The notes under the pieces are model-generated. The model saw only the letters and a list, made by a program, of their open reading frames with translations, made no database searches and was not told the DNA's origin. A stretch of 64,000 nucleotides of DNA from NCBI GenBank assembly GCA_029783825.1, contig JAREIK010002259.1:440974-504973 (forward strand), given 5' to 3'. The DNA comes from Sapria himalayana (taxonomy: Eukaryota; Streptophyta; Magnoliopsida; Malpighiales; Rafflesiaceae). The position numbers were made by a program, and so were the translations under genes. This document shows positions 1-13,499 of this stretch, piece after piece. Numbering within the stretch: position 1 is the stretch's first letter; every line of letters begins with the position of its first letter.

Positions 1-837
1 TAAGCCTTCATAACTTTTACACAGCTTAAAGATGTAAATAATTAGATTGTATTCGTCGATGTTTAGATTTCTACAGGGATAATGAAGACTTATCCCTTGT
101 TACATATGGAGGCTTGAAGAACTTCTGGAGGGGAAAAAACATTATGCAGATTTCGTTTCAGCAAGAGGAAACTTTTGCAAGGAAATTTTTTGTATCCTGG
201 TCCGAAATTTGCTTGCATGTCTTGTTGGATGAATCGTTGCAAGAAAATCATCACAAACTTAGATTTCACATGCTTCTCTTGCAATTGTCACGGTGATAGA
301 TGGTGCACAAAAGAAGAGGAGGAAAAGATATATATTGTTGCTCGCTTTTTCTAAAAAAATTGATACATTAAACTGAGGGTGTTAAAGAGAAGTAGTAGGA
401 AAACTATGCAGAGGCTGCTGAAGCAGAAAAATCTTGCAGAAAGTGTCTGGAAACAAGGTTAAATAGGATGGTTTTGTTTGGATGTTGTTTGTGGTCTATG
501 GGGGTATAAAAGAGTAGGAAAATAGACATAAAGATCAAGCAGGGTAGACACTTAAAGATAAGATGCATGTAGAATATACAATTTTAATGCAAAACCAGAC
601 AGATACATTAGTAGATTAAGTGTACAACCAAAAAGCATAATCAGACATAACACTATTATTAAGATAATAGAAAAGTCAAGCAGGAAGAATGCTTAAAGAG
701 TTAACGCTAGCAAAAATTAATAAAAGGCTGATAGATAGAAAGATCAACCAGCTTTTTTACTAGGAGATCAGATTCGAATTTATATTTGACACATTAGAAT
801 AAAGGATACTATCAAATTTTTTTATTTTTTTATTTTA
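1..837. other. AT-rich sequence without a recognised gene
   Basis: No convincing coding region is visible. The only open frames are about 60 codons long and overlap each other on opposite strands. Two imperfect copies of a roughly 30-base phrase (near 531-562 and 672-703, both containing TCAAGCAGG and CTTAAAGA) suggest old local duplication. Since a LINE-like 3' tail follows directly, this stretch may be the 3' part of a 5'-truncated LINE. I could not align it to the 3' region of the LINE at 7283-15388, so that remains inference. Confidence 0.5.
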
Positions 838-940
838 AGCATAAGGGTGTAAAAGGGCAAAGGCTAGTACGCTAGCGTATATCAATGGTTCCTCCACTAA
901 AAGAGAGAGCTATTATAAGAATAAAACAAACATTAAAAAA
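838..940 (+). mobile_element. LINE-like 3' terminus with A-rich tail
   Basis: The end of this stretch resembles the 3' end of the LINE at 15288-15388. Both contain GTAAAAGGG, then a block like CCAAAAGAGAGGGCTCTAAT, then ATAATAAAACA and an A-rich tail. In this copy the tail is followed at once by the GATA array. This is what target-primed reverse transcription into the array would leave. The 5' limit of the element is not visible. Confidence 0.55.
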
Positions 941-3425
941 AAGATTGATTGTAGAAAACAAATTGATATACATATTGATAGACAAATTGATAGATGGTTA
1001 ATAGATAGATTGATAGACATATAATAGACAGATAGATTGATTGATTCATAGATAGATAGATAGATAGGTTGATAGAAGACAAACAGACAGATATATAGAT
1101 AGATTGATAGTTAGATAGTAAGTAAATAGATAGATAGATAGACAGATCAATAGACAAACTGACAATAGATATATATATATAAAGATAGATAGTAGATAGA
1201 AAGATATAGAGATATAGAGATATAGATGGATAAATAAATAGATAATAGATCAATAGACAAATTGACAGATAAATAGATATAAAAGATAGATAAAAGAAAC
1301 ATATAGAAATAGATTCATAGAATGATCATAGATAGATATATAGACAGATAGATATACAAAAAGATAAATAGATAGATAGATAGATAGGTTGATAGATAGA
1401 TTAATAGACAGATTGAAAGGTATATTGATATACAAATTGATGGATAGACAGATAGATAGATAAATAAAATAGATAGATAGATAGATAGAAAATTAATAGA
1501 AAAAAAGATAGACAAATAAATAAATAGATAGACAAATAGATAGATAGATAAATAGAGACATAGATAGATAGATAGATAGATAGATATGTAGATAGATAAA
1601 CAAAGAGATTGACATATAGATATATAAATATATAGAGAAATAGATAGATAAATAGAAAGAAAGATAGTAGATAGAAAGAAGATAGAAAGACACATATATC
1701 AACAAATAGATAGAAAGTTAGATAGACATAAAGATAGATGGATAGATAACTTATTGAAAGACAGATAGATAGACAGATTGATAGACAAATAGATAAACAA
1801 TATAGATAGAGGATAGATAGACACATAGATAGAAAGATACATAGAAAGATAGATAGATGAAAGATAGACAGTAGATGATAAAATGTAGATAAAGATAATA
1901 TAGATAGATAGATTATTAGACAGATATATGGATGGATGGATAGACAGAAAGGGTAGATTAATTTATAAAAAGATTGGTAGTCAAGTTACTAGATTTAGAT
2001 TGATATAGTGATAGACATATTGATAGATATTTTGATAGACTGATTGATAGACAAATTGATAGGGAGATTGATAGACAGCTATTTTGACATATTGCTAGAT
2101 AGATTGATAGATAGATACATAAACAAACATATAGATAGATAGATAGATAGATAGACATATAGATAGACAGATAAGAGACAGATAGATAGTTAGTTAGAAG
2201 TTAGTTAGATAGATAATATATATGTATATATAAATAGAAAGATAGATAGATAAATATAGATAAACATAAAGATATACAGAAAGATAACAAAAAGATAGAC
2301 ATAGATAGAAAGAGATAGACAATATAAATAGAAATATAGCTAGACAGATAGAATAAATATAGATAGACAGATAGAGAGAAAAATAGACGGATATATAGCT
2401 AGTTAGATAGATATATGAATAGATAGATTGATATATAGATATACAAATTGTTAGGGCAATTAAATAAGTAGATTTATAGACACATTAATTGATAGATGAT
2501 AGACATATCGGAAGATAGAAAGATAGACAAATTGATATATAAATAAAATGACATATTTATATATAGATAGATATACAGAAAGATAAAAAAATTAGATAGA
2601 TAGATAGACATGTTATTAGACAAAATTGAAAAAATATTGATTATAGATTGATACAGATTGATAGACAAAAGATAGACAGATTGATATATAGATAGATAGA
2701 AAGATAGATATAGAGATAGTTTGATAAATAGATAGACAAATAGTTAGACAAATAGATAGAAAGATCAATAGGTATAAAGTAATATAGTTGGATAGATTGA
2801 TAGATAGACAAACAGACTGATAGATAGATAGATAGACATATAGATAGATACATAAATAGATAGACATATAGATTTACAAATAGATAGATAGATAGATAAA
2901 CAAATATATAGATAGATAGCAAGATAGATTGACAAATAGAAAGATAGATAGATAGATAGACAGATAGATTGATAGATGATAGATAGTTAGATAAATAAAA
3001 TAGGTAGTACAAGGAAGATATATGATAGTTAGATAAATAGACAAATAGATTGATAGATAGATAGACAGATAGATACAAGATAGACAGATAGATAGACAGA
3101 TAGATAGATACAATGATAGATAAATAGAACATAATAGATCGATAGATAGATAGATGATTGATACATAGATTGATAGATAGATTGATAAATAGATTGATTA
3201 AAAGATTTATAGACATATTGATAGATAGATAGATTGACATATAGATAGATAGATAGATAGATAAATATATACTTAGAGAGATACAGAGAGATAGACAGAT
3301 ATAAAAACATATAGATGAAAAAAGTATATAGTATATAGATAGATCATATAGATATTCAAATAGATAGCAAAATTGATAAACATATAGATTGATAAAAATA
3401 TAGACAGATAGATAGAAAGATAGAA

Positions 3426-3459
<34 letters not shown>

Positions 3460-6400
3460 TAAATTATAGATTAATAAATTACATAGACTAATCATAGACA
3501 TATAGATAGACGGATAGAATTGTAGAAGAAAGATAGATAGATGGATAGATAGATAGATTATAGATAATACATAGACAGATAAATAAATAGATACATAGAC
3601 AGATTCATAGACAGATCTATAGACAGAAGATAGACAGATACATAGACAAATAGATTGACAGATAGAAAAATAGATAAATAGATAGACAGATACATAGATA
3701 GATAGACATATAAGCAGATAAGAAGATAGTAAGAAAAAAAAGATAGATAGATAGATAGACAGATAGATATACGAATAGATAGACTGATAGCGTGGCAAAT
3801 AAATTGACAGATACAGATATATTGATAGATGGATAAATTGGTAGAAAGATATATGATAGATAGATAATCGATATATAGATAGAAAGACATATACATACAT
3901 AGATAGATAGATACATAGACAAATAGATAGATAGATAGGTAGATAAACAGATAGAAAGAAAGATGATAGATAGATAGATTGAATTTTGATAGATAGACTC
4001 AATGCAAGATAAATAAATAGATAGATATTCATATTGATAAACAGATGGAAAGATAGATTGATAGATATATGAAATATAGAAAAATAGACAAATAGAAAGA
4101 TAGATAGACAAATTGATAAACAGATATATAAACACATTGATAGACAAATAGATTGATAGATAGATAGACTACATATAGATAGAAAGATAAATACATATAT
4201 AGATAAATAGATAGATTGACAAATAGAAAGATAATTAGAGACATATTGATGATATGTAGATTGGTATAGAGATAGCCCGTATAGATAGATAAACAGACAG
4301 AAACATAGATAGATAGATTGAAATAGAGATAGACATAGAGATAGATAATTAGATAGAAAGATATATAGATAGATAGATAGATATATTGATAGATATACTC
4401 AAAGACAATTAAATAAACACATAGATAGATTGAAAGTTAGTTTGATAGAAAGATTGAAAGATAGATTGATAAAAAAATTGATAGACATTGATGATAGATT
4501 GATAGACAGATAGAAAGGCACATTGAAGCATAGATAGATAGTTATGATAGATAGACAGACAGATATAGACTTAGATTAGATAGAAAGATAGATAATAGAC
4601 ATATATATGGATAGATAGATGCAAGATTGATTGATTGAAAGATAATAGATAAATCTTTGACAGATAATAGAAAATAGATAGACAGATTGATAGGCAAATA
4701 GAAATATATATATATATATATATATAATTAGATAGATAGATAGGATAGACATATAGAAAGTCTATAGATAGACACATAGAAAGAAAAATGGATAGACAAT
4801 AGATAGACAATGGATAGATAACCAGTCATATACATAACTAACATACATACAGAAAGACGAGACATACACAAAAAAAGATAAATATATGGATAGATAGATA
4901 GATAGATAGATTTATAAAGTGATTGACAGACGATAGATAGATAGATAGATATACAAATAGATAGATACATTGATAGATAGACTGAATGATATATAATAGT
5001 AGACAAATAGATAGACATATAGATAGACATATAGATAGCCAAAAAGATAGATAGATAATTATGCCAAATACAAAGAAAAATAGATAGACAGATGGAAAGA
5101 TAGATAGATAGTAGGACAGATAAATAGACAGATTTATATATTGATTGATAGAAAGTTAGATACACAGAAAGATAAACAATAGATAGATATATTAAATAAA
5201 TATTATAGATAGATTCATAGAGAGATCGATGATTGATTGATATAAAAATTTATAAACAAAAAGATTGATAGATTGATAGATTTTTTAGAAAGATAAATAA
5301 ATAAATAGATAGATAAATAGATCGATAGATGAATAGATAGATAAATAGATGAATAGATAGATAGATTGATGAATAAATAGATAGATAGATAGATAGATAG
5401 AAAGATCATTAGAAAGATAGATAGATAACAGATATATAGATAGAAAAGATATAAAATTGACAAATATATAAAATGATGATATATAGGCAAATAGATTGAG
5501 AAAAAAGATAAACGAATTGATAGATAGATAAATTGACATTTTGATATATATATTATATATATATATATACTTGTAACTAGATAAATAGATAGATATATAT
5601 ACAGATAGTGTGATAGATAGATAGATTGATAGAAAATTTATAGACCGATTTATAGATATATGAAAGACAAATTGATAGACAAATAAATAAATAGATAGAT
5701 AGACAGAAAGATAGACATATATATAGACAGATAGATTGAAAGATTATTAGATAGATAGATTGAAAGATTATTAGACAGATAGAAGATAGATAGATAATTT
5801 GATAGATTGATAGAAAGATACATAGACAAATAGATAGATAATTTGAAATACATATTGATAGACAAATAGCTATACAGATAGAGAGACAGAATAGATAGAC
5901 AGATAATTTGATTGATAGCTAGATAGATACATAGATAGATAGATAGATAGACAAATAGATAGACAGATAGATACATAAAAAGATAGACAAATAGTCATTT
6001 ACACAAATAGAAAGATAGATAGATAGACAGACAGACAAACAACAAATATATAGTTAGACATATAGATTGATAGATGGATTGAAAGATAGATTGAAAGATA
6101 GAGAGATACACAGATAGATAGACAAATAGATAAATAGATTAAAATAAATATTTATAGGTAGAGTGAAAGGAGAGCTTGATTGCTTGCTTTATAGACAAAT
6201 TGATAGACAGACAGACATATAGATAGATTGACACATAGATTGATTGATTGAATGATAGACAGATACATAGATAGATAATTAGATATATAGATAAAACAAT
6301 TGATAGATAGATAGACTAATAGATTGGATGATTGATTGATTATTAGAAATATAGATAAATAGATAGATAGATAGATTCATAGATTATTAGAAAGATATAT

Positions 6401-6955
6401 AAATAGATAAATAGACAAATAGATAGATAAATATAGAGATATATAGATAGTTTGAAAGACAATTAGATAGATAGATAGATAGCGAGAGAGAAAGAAAGAT
6501 ATATAGATATAAAGAGATAGATTGATAGGATAGATATCCAGAAAAATATTCAGATAAATATACTAATATATAGATATATTAAATAGATAGCTAGATAGAA
6601 AGATAGGCAGATATATTGACAAATAGATATATAGATTTAAGGTAGAGAGATAGACATATGATAGATTATATAGATAGACAAAAAGATAGATTAATAGAAA
6701 AATAGTGTGATAGATATATAGATAGATTGATAGACAAATTTATAGATAGATTTAGTTAGATAGAAAGAGAAATTGATAAATTGTAAATAAATATATAAAT
6801 AGATGGATATATAAATAGATATATTAGATAGATAGATTGAAAGATTATTAGATAGATAGTTAAATAGATAGATTGATAGACATATTGATAAGACATATAG
6901 ATAGACAGATAGATACATGGATTGATAGATAGATTTATAGATAGATAGATAGATA

Positions 6956-7004
<49 letters not shown>

Positions 7005-7280
7005 ATAGACTGATAGATAGATAGAAAGATAATTCATAATATATATATATATTCATTTATTGATAATTGTCTATATAGAATGATAGATTTACAAACAAAT
7101 CGATAGATAGTTAGATAGATATATAGTTAAGACATATAGATTGATATATAAATAGATAAATAGATAAATAGATAAATATATAGATGACAAGTAGATAGAT
7201 AGCAATATATATATAGGCAGTTAGATAGATAGATAGATAATTAGATAGATAGATAGCTAGATAGACTGATTAATAGACAA
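933..7280 (+). repeat. Degenerate GATA tetranucleotide array, about 6.3 kb
   Basis: The stretch is almost wholly built of GATA units on the plus strand, mixed with GATT, GACA, AAAT and similar variants. Orientation is constant throughout, with no inverted block seen. A four-base repeat read in threes gives a 12-base cycle, so the minus strand reads Leu-Ser-Ile-Tyr in all three frames. This produces long spurious open frames of up to 498 codons (2641-4137). It resembles Bkm-type GATA satellites known from sex chromosomes and heterochromatin of other organisms. No function is implied here. Higher-order phrases recur, for example a block containing GATTGAAAGATTATTAGA near 5735, 5758 and 6834. 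Confidence 0.95.
6959..7002. repeat. (AT)22 microsatellite inside the GATA array
   Basis: An uninterrupted run of 22 AT units lies within the array. Shorter AT runs occur near 3426-3452, 4704-4726 and 5544-5570. They probably arose by slippage. Confidence 0.95.
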
Positions 7281-7287
7281 TTCACCA

Positions 7288-7354
7288 TCTCGCGAAAATA
7301 GATAGAAAAAACGCTCGCGAAAACCTAGCTCTCGCGAAAACCATCACGCGAAAA
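7288..7354 (+). promoter_or_regulatory. Iterated CGCGAAAA motifs at the LINE 5' end
   Basis: Four copies of (C/A)CGCGAAAA or TCGCGAAAA occur in 67 bases: 7288-7298, 7313-7323, 7331-7340 and 7345-7354. A partial fifth (CCGCGG) follows. LINE promoters are internal and lie in the 5' leader, so repeated motifs at this end are candidates for promoter elements. On the minus strand they read TTTTCGCG, close to the E2F-type core. Binding is inference only. Confidence 0.45.
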
Positions 7355-8043
7355 CTCTTCCGCGGACTTCTTCTAGTTTTTCTCTATTGCGAATTAACTT
7401 AAACAAATGAATAATTGAATTTGCTGAATGATTATTGTGCAAACTGCTTCGTGTATTGTTTTTATGATACAGGTTCTCTCGGCATTTTCTATCTAACATA
7501 CTATCTTGCGAATATCTCGAATAAATGTACGGGTATGTGAATTGTTGAAGGATTTATTGTGAAAATCGCTTAGTGAATTGAATTTCGTTACAGTTTCTCT
7601 CGTGATTATTTGCGAACATCTTGAATTAACTGTTATTTGGGAGAACTATTGTTTAACTGTTTTGCGAACTACCTGGAAACAATAATGAAAACATTGAATA
7701 AATTGTTTGTTGAATGTTCTTCGGATATAGTTGAGAGATACAGCTTGTTATATTTGCAAATTGTTTCTTGAATGTTCTTCGGATAAATTGTTTGTTGAAT
7801 TAACTGTTACGAGAACACGAATAATAACAATCGGTATAAACTGTTAAGTGATTTTCTGGTATTCTCGTGAAAATCCTCTCACCTTTTTCTCCAGATCTGT
7901 TGTGGGATAGTTGAGGGACTTTTATTTCGGGAATTGCAGTTTTTGATATTATAAGGGTATAGTGTTGAGTAATTGTTAAATTGTGAAACAAAGTAAAAAG
8001 AAAACATCATTTAAGCTCAAAACAAGCCCAATACAAGGTAAGA
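7355..8043 (+). other. LINE 5' leader (untranslated)
   Basis: No coding region is supported here. The stretch contains repeated phrases such as TTGAATGTTCTTCGGATA (near 7708 and 7767) and many TTGTGAATTG-like words, consistent with a diverged repetitive 5' UTR. ORF1 starts at the first ATG after it that opens a long frame (8044). Confidence 0.6.
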
Positions 8044-9399
8044 ATGGAAAAATCTAACTTATTATCAAATAATAAGTCTTTTACCTCGGTGGTGAAGAGC
8101 TCCGCGCCGATCTTACGAATTCAAGGGAACAAAAATGGTCTCCCGACCATTATCTTCTCTGCCGAAGAATCTCAAAGGCTCTTGGAACCTTTCGAACATA
8201 CGCTCGTTGGAAAGTTCTCTCACGGCAGGCCTCGGGCGATTGGAGTCCAGAAATTTATCGACAATTTAAAGCTCAAGGGGAGGGTGAAATTTGCGGATTT
8301 CGATGCCAAACATGTTGTGCTGCAATGCTCTCTACTGGAAGATCAATATCGCTTATGGCAGCGTGGATTATGGCATGTTAAAGGCTTCCCCATGCGTATA
8401 CTGAAGTGGACAAAGGATTTCACTCCTCTTGAAGAGGCGCCTATAGCTCCGGTATGGTTTACATTGCCTTTTCTGCCACTCCACTTCTTCTCTGAGACCT
8501 CTCTTTATGCAATCTCATCGTGTTTGGGTAAACCCATGTTATGAGATGAAGCCACAATAACCATGTCAAGACCGAACAAAGCACACATTTGTGTAGAGCT
8601 AAACCTCTTAACTAAACCGCCTGAAAAAATATGGATAGGTAGTGGTGAAGGGGAACAGGCCGAGGGGTTTTGGCAAACTGTGATTCCCGAAAGCCTTCCT
8701 CCCTTCTGTTCAAAATGTAAGAGGCTAGGGCATGAAAATTCCTCGTGTAAGGTGGGGAAAGAAGAACATAACAACGGGCAGCAGCATGAAGGAGGAGGTG
8801 GGAATGTGATGCATTGGGTAAGGAAAGAGGAGGCTTCATTTCACAAACAAAACCAGCCGAAGGGAGATTTGCACTCAAGCATCCCTCCAGATAATCCAAA
8901 TATTATTCAAGAAGAAGGACCCCTGAGAGAGACTAACTCGGGGATAGAAAATGATGTTAGTTTAATAAAAGGATGGGAGGAGGTAAAATATAAGAGAAAA
9001 CATAAAAAAACATCTAAAACAAGAATTGTATTGAATGAAAAACTTGAGGATTATGCATGGATTGATGAAGATCTTCTGGATTTTCCTGAAGATGAATCGG
9101 TAATTTTTAGTTGCCCTTCAAGCCATAAGGATGATGTATCCCAAGATGATGCGGAGTTTAAAGTAAAGGATGATATACATATTTATAATGAAGATTTGGG
9201 GAATCTTTCAAGAACCCAATCCATGGAGGCCCTAAAGCAAATGGCTATGGTGCTCGGAAAACAGGTAAAATATAAGGAGATTAGGTATGAAATTCCTCAT
9301 ACTTCTAAAACAGCAAGAAATACGAAAAAATATGCTAACATGTCATATGAATCTAAGTGTACAACTCGAGCCCAAGCTAAACTAGTTTTTAATGGATAG
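8044..9399 (+). pseudogene. LINE ORF1 (DUF4283-like / CCHC protein), one in-frame stop
   Basis: This frame of 451 codons plus stop would encode the nucleic-acid-binding protein that coats LINE RNA. The first part (about residues 40-165) resembles the DUF4283 domain of plant LINE ORF1 and ends in a segment reading SSCLGKPML. A CCHC zinc knuckle follows at residues 222-235 (C222, C225, H230, C235; sequence CSKCKRLGHENSSC). The C-terminal half is acidic and lysine-rich. A single TGA at 8542-8544 (codon 167) interrupts the frame between these domains. Coding continues in the same frame straight afterwards (DEAT, then SRPNKAHICVEL), so the stop is a point change, perhaps from CGA. The stop codon overlaps the ORF2 start. 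Confidence 0.88.
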
Positions 9400-12300
9400 A
9401 TGTCTATATTGGAATGTTAGGGGAATAGCCAATAGCCCCACAATAAATAGATTAAGACTTTTAATTAAAGAACATAAAATCTCACTACTGATTATTGCAG
9501 AACCAATGGTCCTGCAAGCTCAACTAAATAAATATAGAGTAATTTTAGGATTTAATAAAGTTTATGCTAATCTAAATAGTAAACTTTGGATTTTATGGCA
9601 AAGTAAATTGAATATTGAAATATTAAAAGATACTGAACAAATAGTACATTTCAAATTAGATAAGAGCACAGATCAAATAATCTCAGCAGTTTATGCAAAA
9701 AATGATAAACAATCTAGGGTGGCATTATGGGAAGAAATGAAAGATATAGCAAGTAGAAATTTACCTTGGATAATAGGAGGCGACTTTAATATAATTAGAA
9801 GCCCTCAAGAAAAGAAGGGTGGTAAATCACCAGACAAGGTAGCCATGAAACAATTTAATGACATAATAGCCATTACCAATCTAATGGAAATAGAGTTTAA
9901 TGGTTCGAAATATACCTGGTGTAATAATTGGAAAAAAAGAGGAGTCATCTGGGCTCGTCTGGATAGGATTATGTGTAACACAAAGTGAGTCACCTCACAA
10001 GGGACTACGGGGCTTAGACACCTAAACAGAACTTGCTCTGACCATAGCCCACTACTTATCACGATTCAAAAAAATCAGGGTAATACATCCAATTTTAAAT
10101 TTCAAAATATGTGGGTAAAGCATGCGAGCTTTGCAGGAATTGTTAGAGAATCTTGGAAAGAGCCAGCAGAGGGTAAACCAATGCAAGTTCTATCAAGCAA
10201 ACTTCTGAGGCTAAAAGCTTGTTTGAAAACATGGAATAAAGAGGTTTTTGGGAAATTAAATCAGGAGCTAAAAAAACTAGAAGAAAAAGTAGCCAAGTTG
10301 GAGCAAGATTTTGACTCCACAAATAATAATGAAACTAGAATAGAATTAAGTAAGGCTAAAGGAGAACTGAGATTGAAACTATACATGGAAGAAATTTACT
10401 AGAAACAACGAGCAAAAATAAAATGGTTAAAAGATGGGGATCGTAATACCAAATTTTTTTATAGTATGTCTAAAATAAAATCTCAAAAAAATAAAATTAA
10501 AGGTCTAATAAACGAAGAAGGAGAATGGGTAGAAAATGAAAAGGAAATAGGAGCTCTTTTTAAAAAATTCTTTGAAAATCAATTATGTAGTCAGTCAAGT
10601 AGGACAGATAACTCTCTAATGCAAGTGATTAGGGTGACCATTACGGAAGTTCAAAATCAATCAATGGAATTGGTCCCAGGAGAACCAGAAGTTAAAGAGG
10701 CTGTGTTTAGTCTGGATAAAGATAGTGCAGCAAGACCTGATGGTTGGAACAATTATTTCTTTCAGGTAAACTGGGATACGATTAAAACCGAGCTAGTTCC
10801 TGCAATTGCAAGTTTTTTTGTAGGTGCGGAAATCCCAAAAGCATGGGCAAAATCTTTTATAGTATTAATTCCAAAAAAAGAATCACCACAGAAATGTGAG
10901 GATTATAGACCAATAATTTTATGTAATGCTATTTATAAAATATTGGCAAAAATATTACAAAATAGGCTGAGCTTAATTTTACCTTCAATAATATCTCAGG
11001 AACAAACGGGTTTTGTTAAAAATAGATTAATGATAGAAAATATAAAGCTTGCATCTGAAATGATGAAAGTGATAGGAAGTAAGTCTAGAGGAAAAAACTT
11101 AGTGGTTAAGTTAGATCTATCGAAAGCCTTTGATAGAGTAGAATGGGATACCCTTTGCTTTGTGTTAAGGAGGTTCGGCTTTTCAGAGCTAACCATAGAT
11201 CTAATATTTAGATGTATATCAAGCAATTGGGTAAGAGTCCTGGTAAATGGTAAGTTAAGTGAGGAACTTAAACCAAATAAAAGTTTAAGGCAAGGGGATC
11301 CGCTATCCCCTCTTCTTTTCGATATCTATCTAGAATTGCTAATACGTAACATGAATAAGAAAATATCCGAAGGTAAAATATTGTCATTCAGACAACCAAG
11401 GAATACACCCAGAATAGGTTGTTTAGCTTATGCAGATGACCTTATAATATTTACAAATGCTAGCATAAAGTCTTTAATGAATCTTATGCATCTTCTCCAA
11501 ATTTTTGAAAAAGAGACAGGTCAAATGGTTAATAAAAGCAAATGTCAGTTCATGCTTGCTAAAAATGCAAAATTAAAGTTAGTAGATAAAATAAAAAGGA
11601 TTACGGGATTTGCAGAAATAAAAGGGGCATTAATGTATTTAGGTTGTCCGATATATGAGGGGAGGTTGAAAGAAGAATATCTAAGTTATTTTCAGGACAA
11701 ACTAAGAATGAAAATAGCAGGATGGAAAGAAGAGTTACTAGGTTTTGGGGGAAGAATAACACTGCTGTCACATGTATTACAAAGCACGCTTACGCACATA
11801 TTATCAGTGATACACCCCCCTAAGAAATTTATTAAAAAACTCGAATCGGAAATGGCCAACTTCTTATGGGGTAAAAAACAAGGAAAAAATAAACTACATT
11901 GGAAGGACTGGAAAAGTATCTGTTATCCGAAAGAGGAAGCAGGATTAGGACTAATGAGCCTCCAGGACTCGGCAGCTGCCTGGGACTGTAAAAGCTGGTG
12001 GAGTCTTAAAGAAAGTGATAGTCTGTGGGCAAAATATATGCGGGCAAGATATTTAGATAACAAGAATAAGACCACTAAGAAAGTCTCGAACAGTTGGAAG
12101 TCAATGGAAAAACAAAAAGAAATAGTGGACTCACACTCTATAAAAAAGAGGAGCGGCTGGAAATGGATGTTAACACCACAAGGAAACTTTTCCCTCAAGT
12201 CGGCAAAAGACTTGGTCAGAAAGAAAAAACCGGCTCAAACTCTTTTTAAATGGGTATGGCAAGAAAACATACCGCAAAAAATGTGCTCCTTCACATGGAC

Positions 12301-13303
12301 GGCTTTAATGAATGCTATATCGGTAGATAGAAATATACAAAAGAAAGGTATAAACATCGCTTCAAGATGTGAATGCTGTTTACAAGCGGTTGAAACTACC
12401 GATCATTTGCTTTCTAATGGTCCCATTGCAGCAGAAATATGGAAAGAAATGGAAGGGGAAAAAAGAATATGTAAAATGGATGATGGATTAATAGATAAAG
12501 TTAAAAAATGGGAAAAGGAGAAAACGAAAAGTCCCACCAGGAAATGGCTCAACCAAAAACTACCGCATCTAATTATTTGGTGTATATGGAAATCTCGAAA
12601 CAAAAGTAAATTTGAAAATATAAGGATGAATTTAACAGAAATTATAAAAGATATTAGAAAGGAGATATGTAATATATCACTAATAAAACCGATAGTTATT
12701 CAGGAAATGAAACAAGAAAAGAAGCCTGAGAAAGAATGAGATCTCACATACAAAGTTTTAAATCAGCAAAGGGCGAAATGCATACAGTGGAATGCTCCGC
12801 TGGTTGGTAAACTCTCACTGAATATGGATGAGAGTTTTAGCAGGGACACTGGAATAGCAGGAGGAGGCGGGGTAATAAGAGATCATACAGGGATAGTACA
12901 GAGAGCTTTCACCAGATCTAGTAGAGCCTCTTCGGCGTTAGAATCTGAAATCAGAGCATTAAAATCAGGGTTAGAGATATGCAAGCAGCTTAACTTTAAA
13001 AACATTGAAGTACAGGTAGACTCAAAATTACTAGTTGATACAGTAATCAATAAGAAAATATTATGGAGGAATGAAGAGGAACTAGAAGCAATTCTTGGTC
13101 TTATGGACGAACTGAAGGCCTCAATAATACATATATACAGAGAAGCGAATTATCTAGCGGATAATCTGTCAAAAATAGGTACCACCAGAGGAGATACAGA
13201 ATTTAATGAGAAGCTCATGCCAAATAAATTAAAGGGAATAGCATGTTTAGATAAAATGGGATTTTTTTATTTTAGAATAAATAAACAAACCATGAAGATA
13301 TAA
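9392..13303 (+). pseudogene. LINE ORF2: endonuclease, reverse transcriptase, RNase H; three in-frame stops
   Basis: One continuous frame of 1303 codons encodes the enzyme that nicks target DNA and reverse transcribes LINE RNA. The APE-type endonuclease occupies about residues 1-220, with WNVRG (N8), GGDFN (D131), RLDR and SDH (H218). The reverse transcriptase shows LIPKK, DYRPI, KLDLSKAFDRVEW, RQGDPLSPLLF and the catalytic YADD at residues 680-683. A zf-RVT region follows (WVWQENIPQKMCSF, then CECC), in which the last usual cysteine before the AAEIW segment is missing. RNase H lies at about 1140-1260, with acidic residues in NMDES, ALESE, QVDSK and REANYLADN. In-frame stops are at 9986 (TGA, codon 199), 10400 (TAG, codon 337) and 12737 (TGA, codon 1116). 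The first two fit Trp TGG changed by G-to-A. No frameshift was found. Confidence 0.93.
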
Positions 13304-13499
13304 CAAAGCCTCAACTTTCTGATGGATTGGGCGGGAACAATTTTTTAAAATATGTATCTTGACTATTGCTAATATAATATAATAATATCCATTCTGATTT
13401 TTACGCTGCTATATAAACACTGTTATATAAAAAGTTGTATAAAGCCTATAATAGTTATAAATAAGAATATAGATGAGTATGCAGATAAGTCATGGGACT

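Noticed and set aside
90..296. Two overlapping 60-64 codon frames on opposite strands
   Set aside because: They are short, in AT-rich DNA, and lack any recognised motif.
933..7056. Many minus-strand open frames of up to 498 codons reading Leu-Ser-Ile-Tyr repeats
   Set aside because: They are forced by the tetranucleotide repeat, which contains no stop in any of the three frames of that strand. No start context or non-repetitive sequence supports a gene.
933..7280. CRISPR array or coding tandem repeat
   Set aside because: There are no constant repeats with unique spacers, only a degenerate four-base unit in a eukaryotic context.
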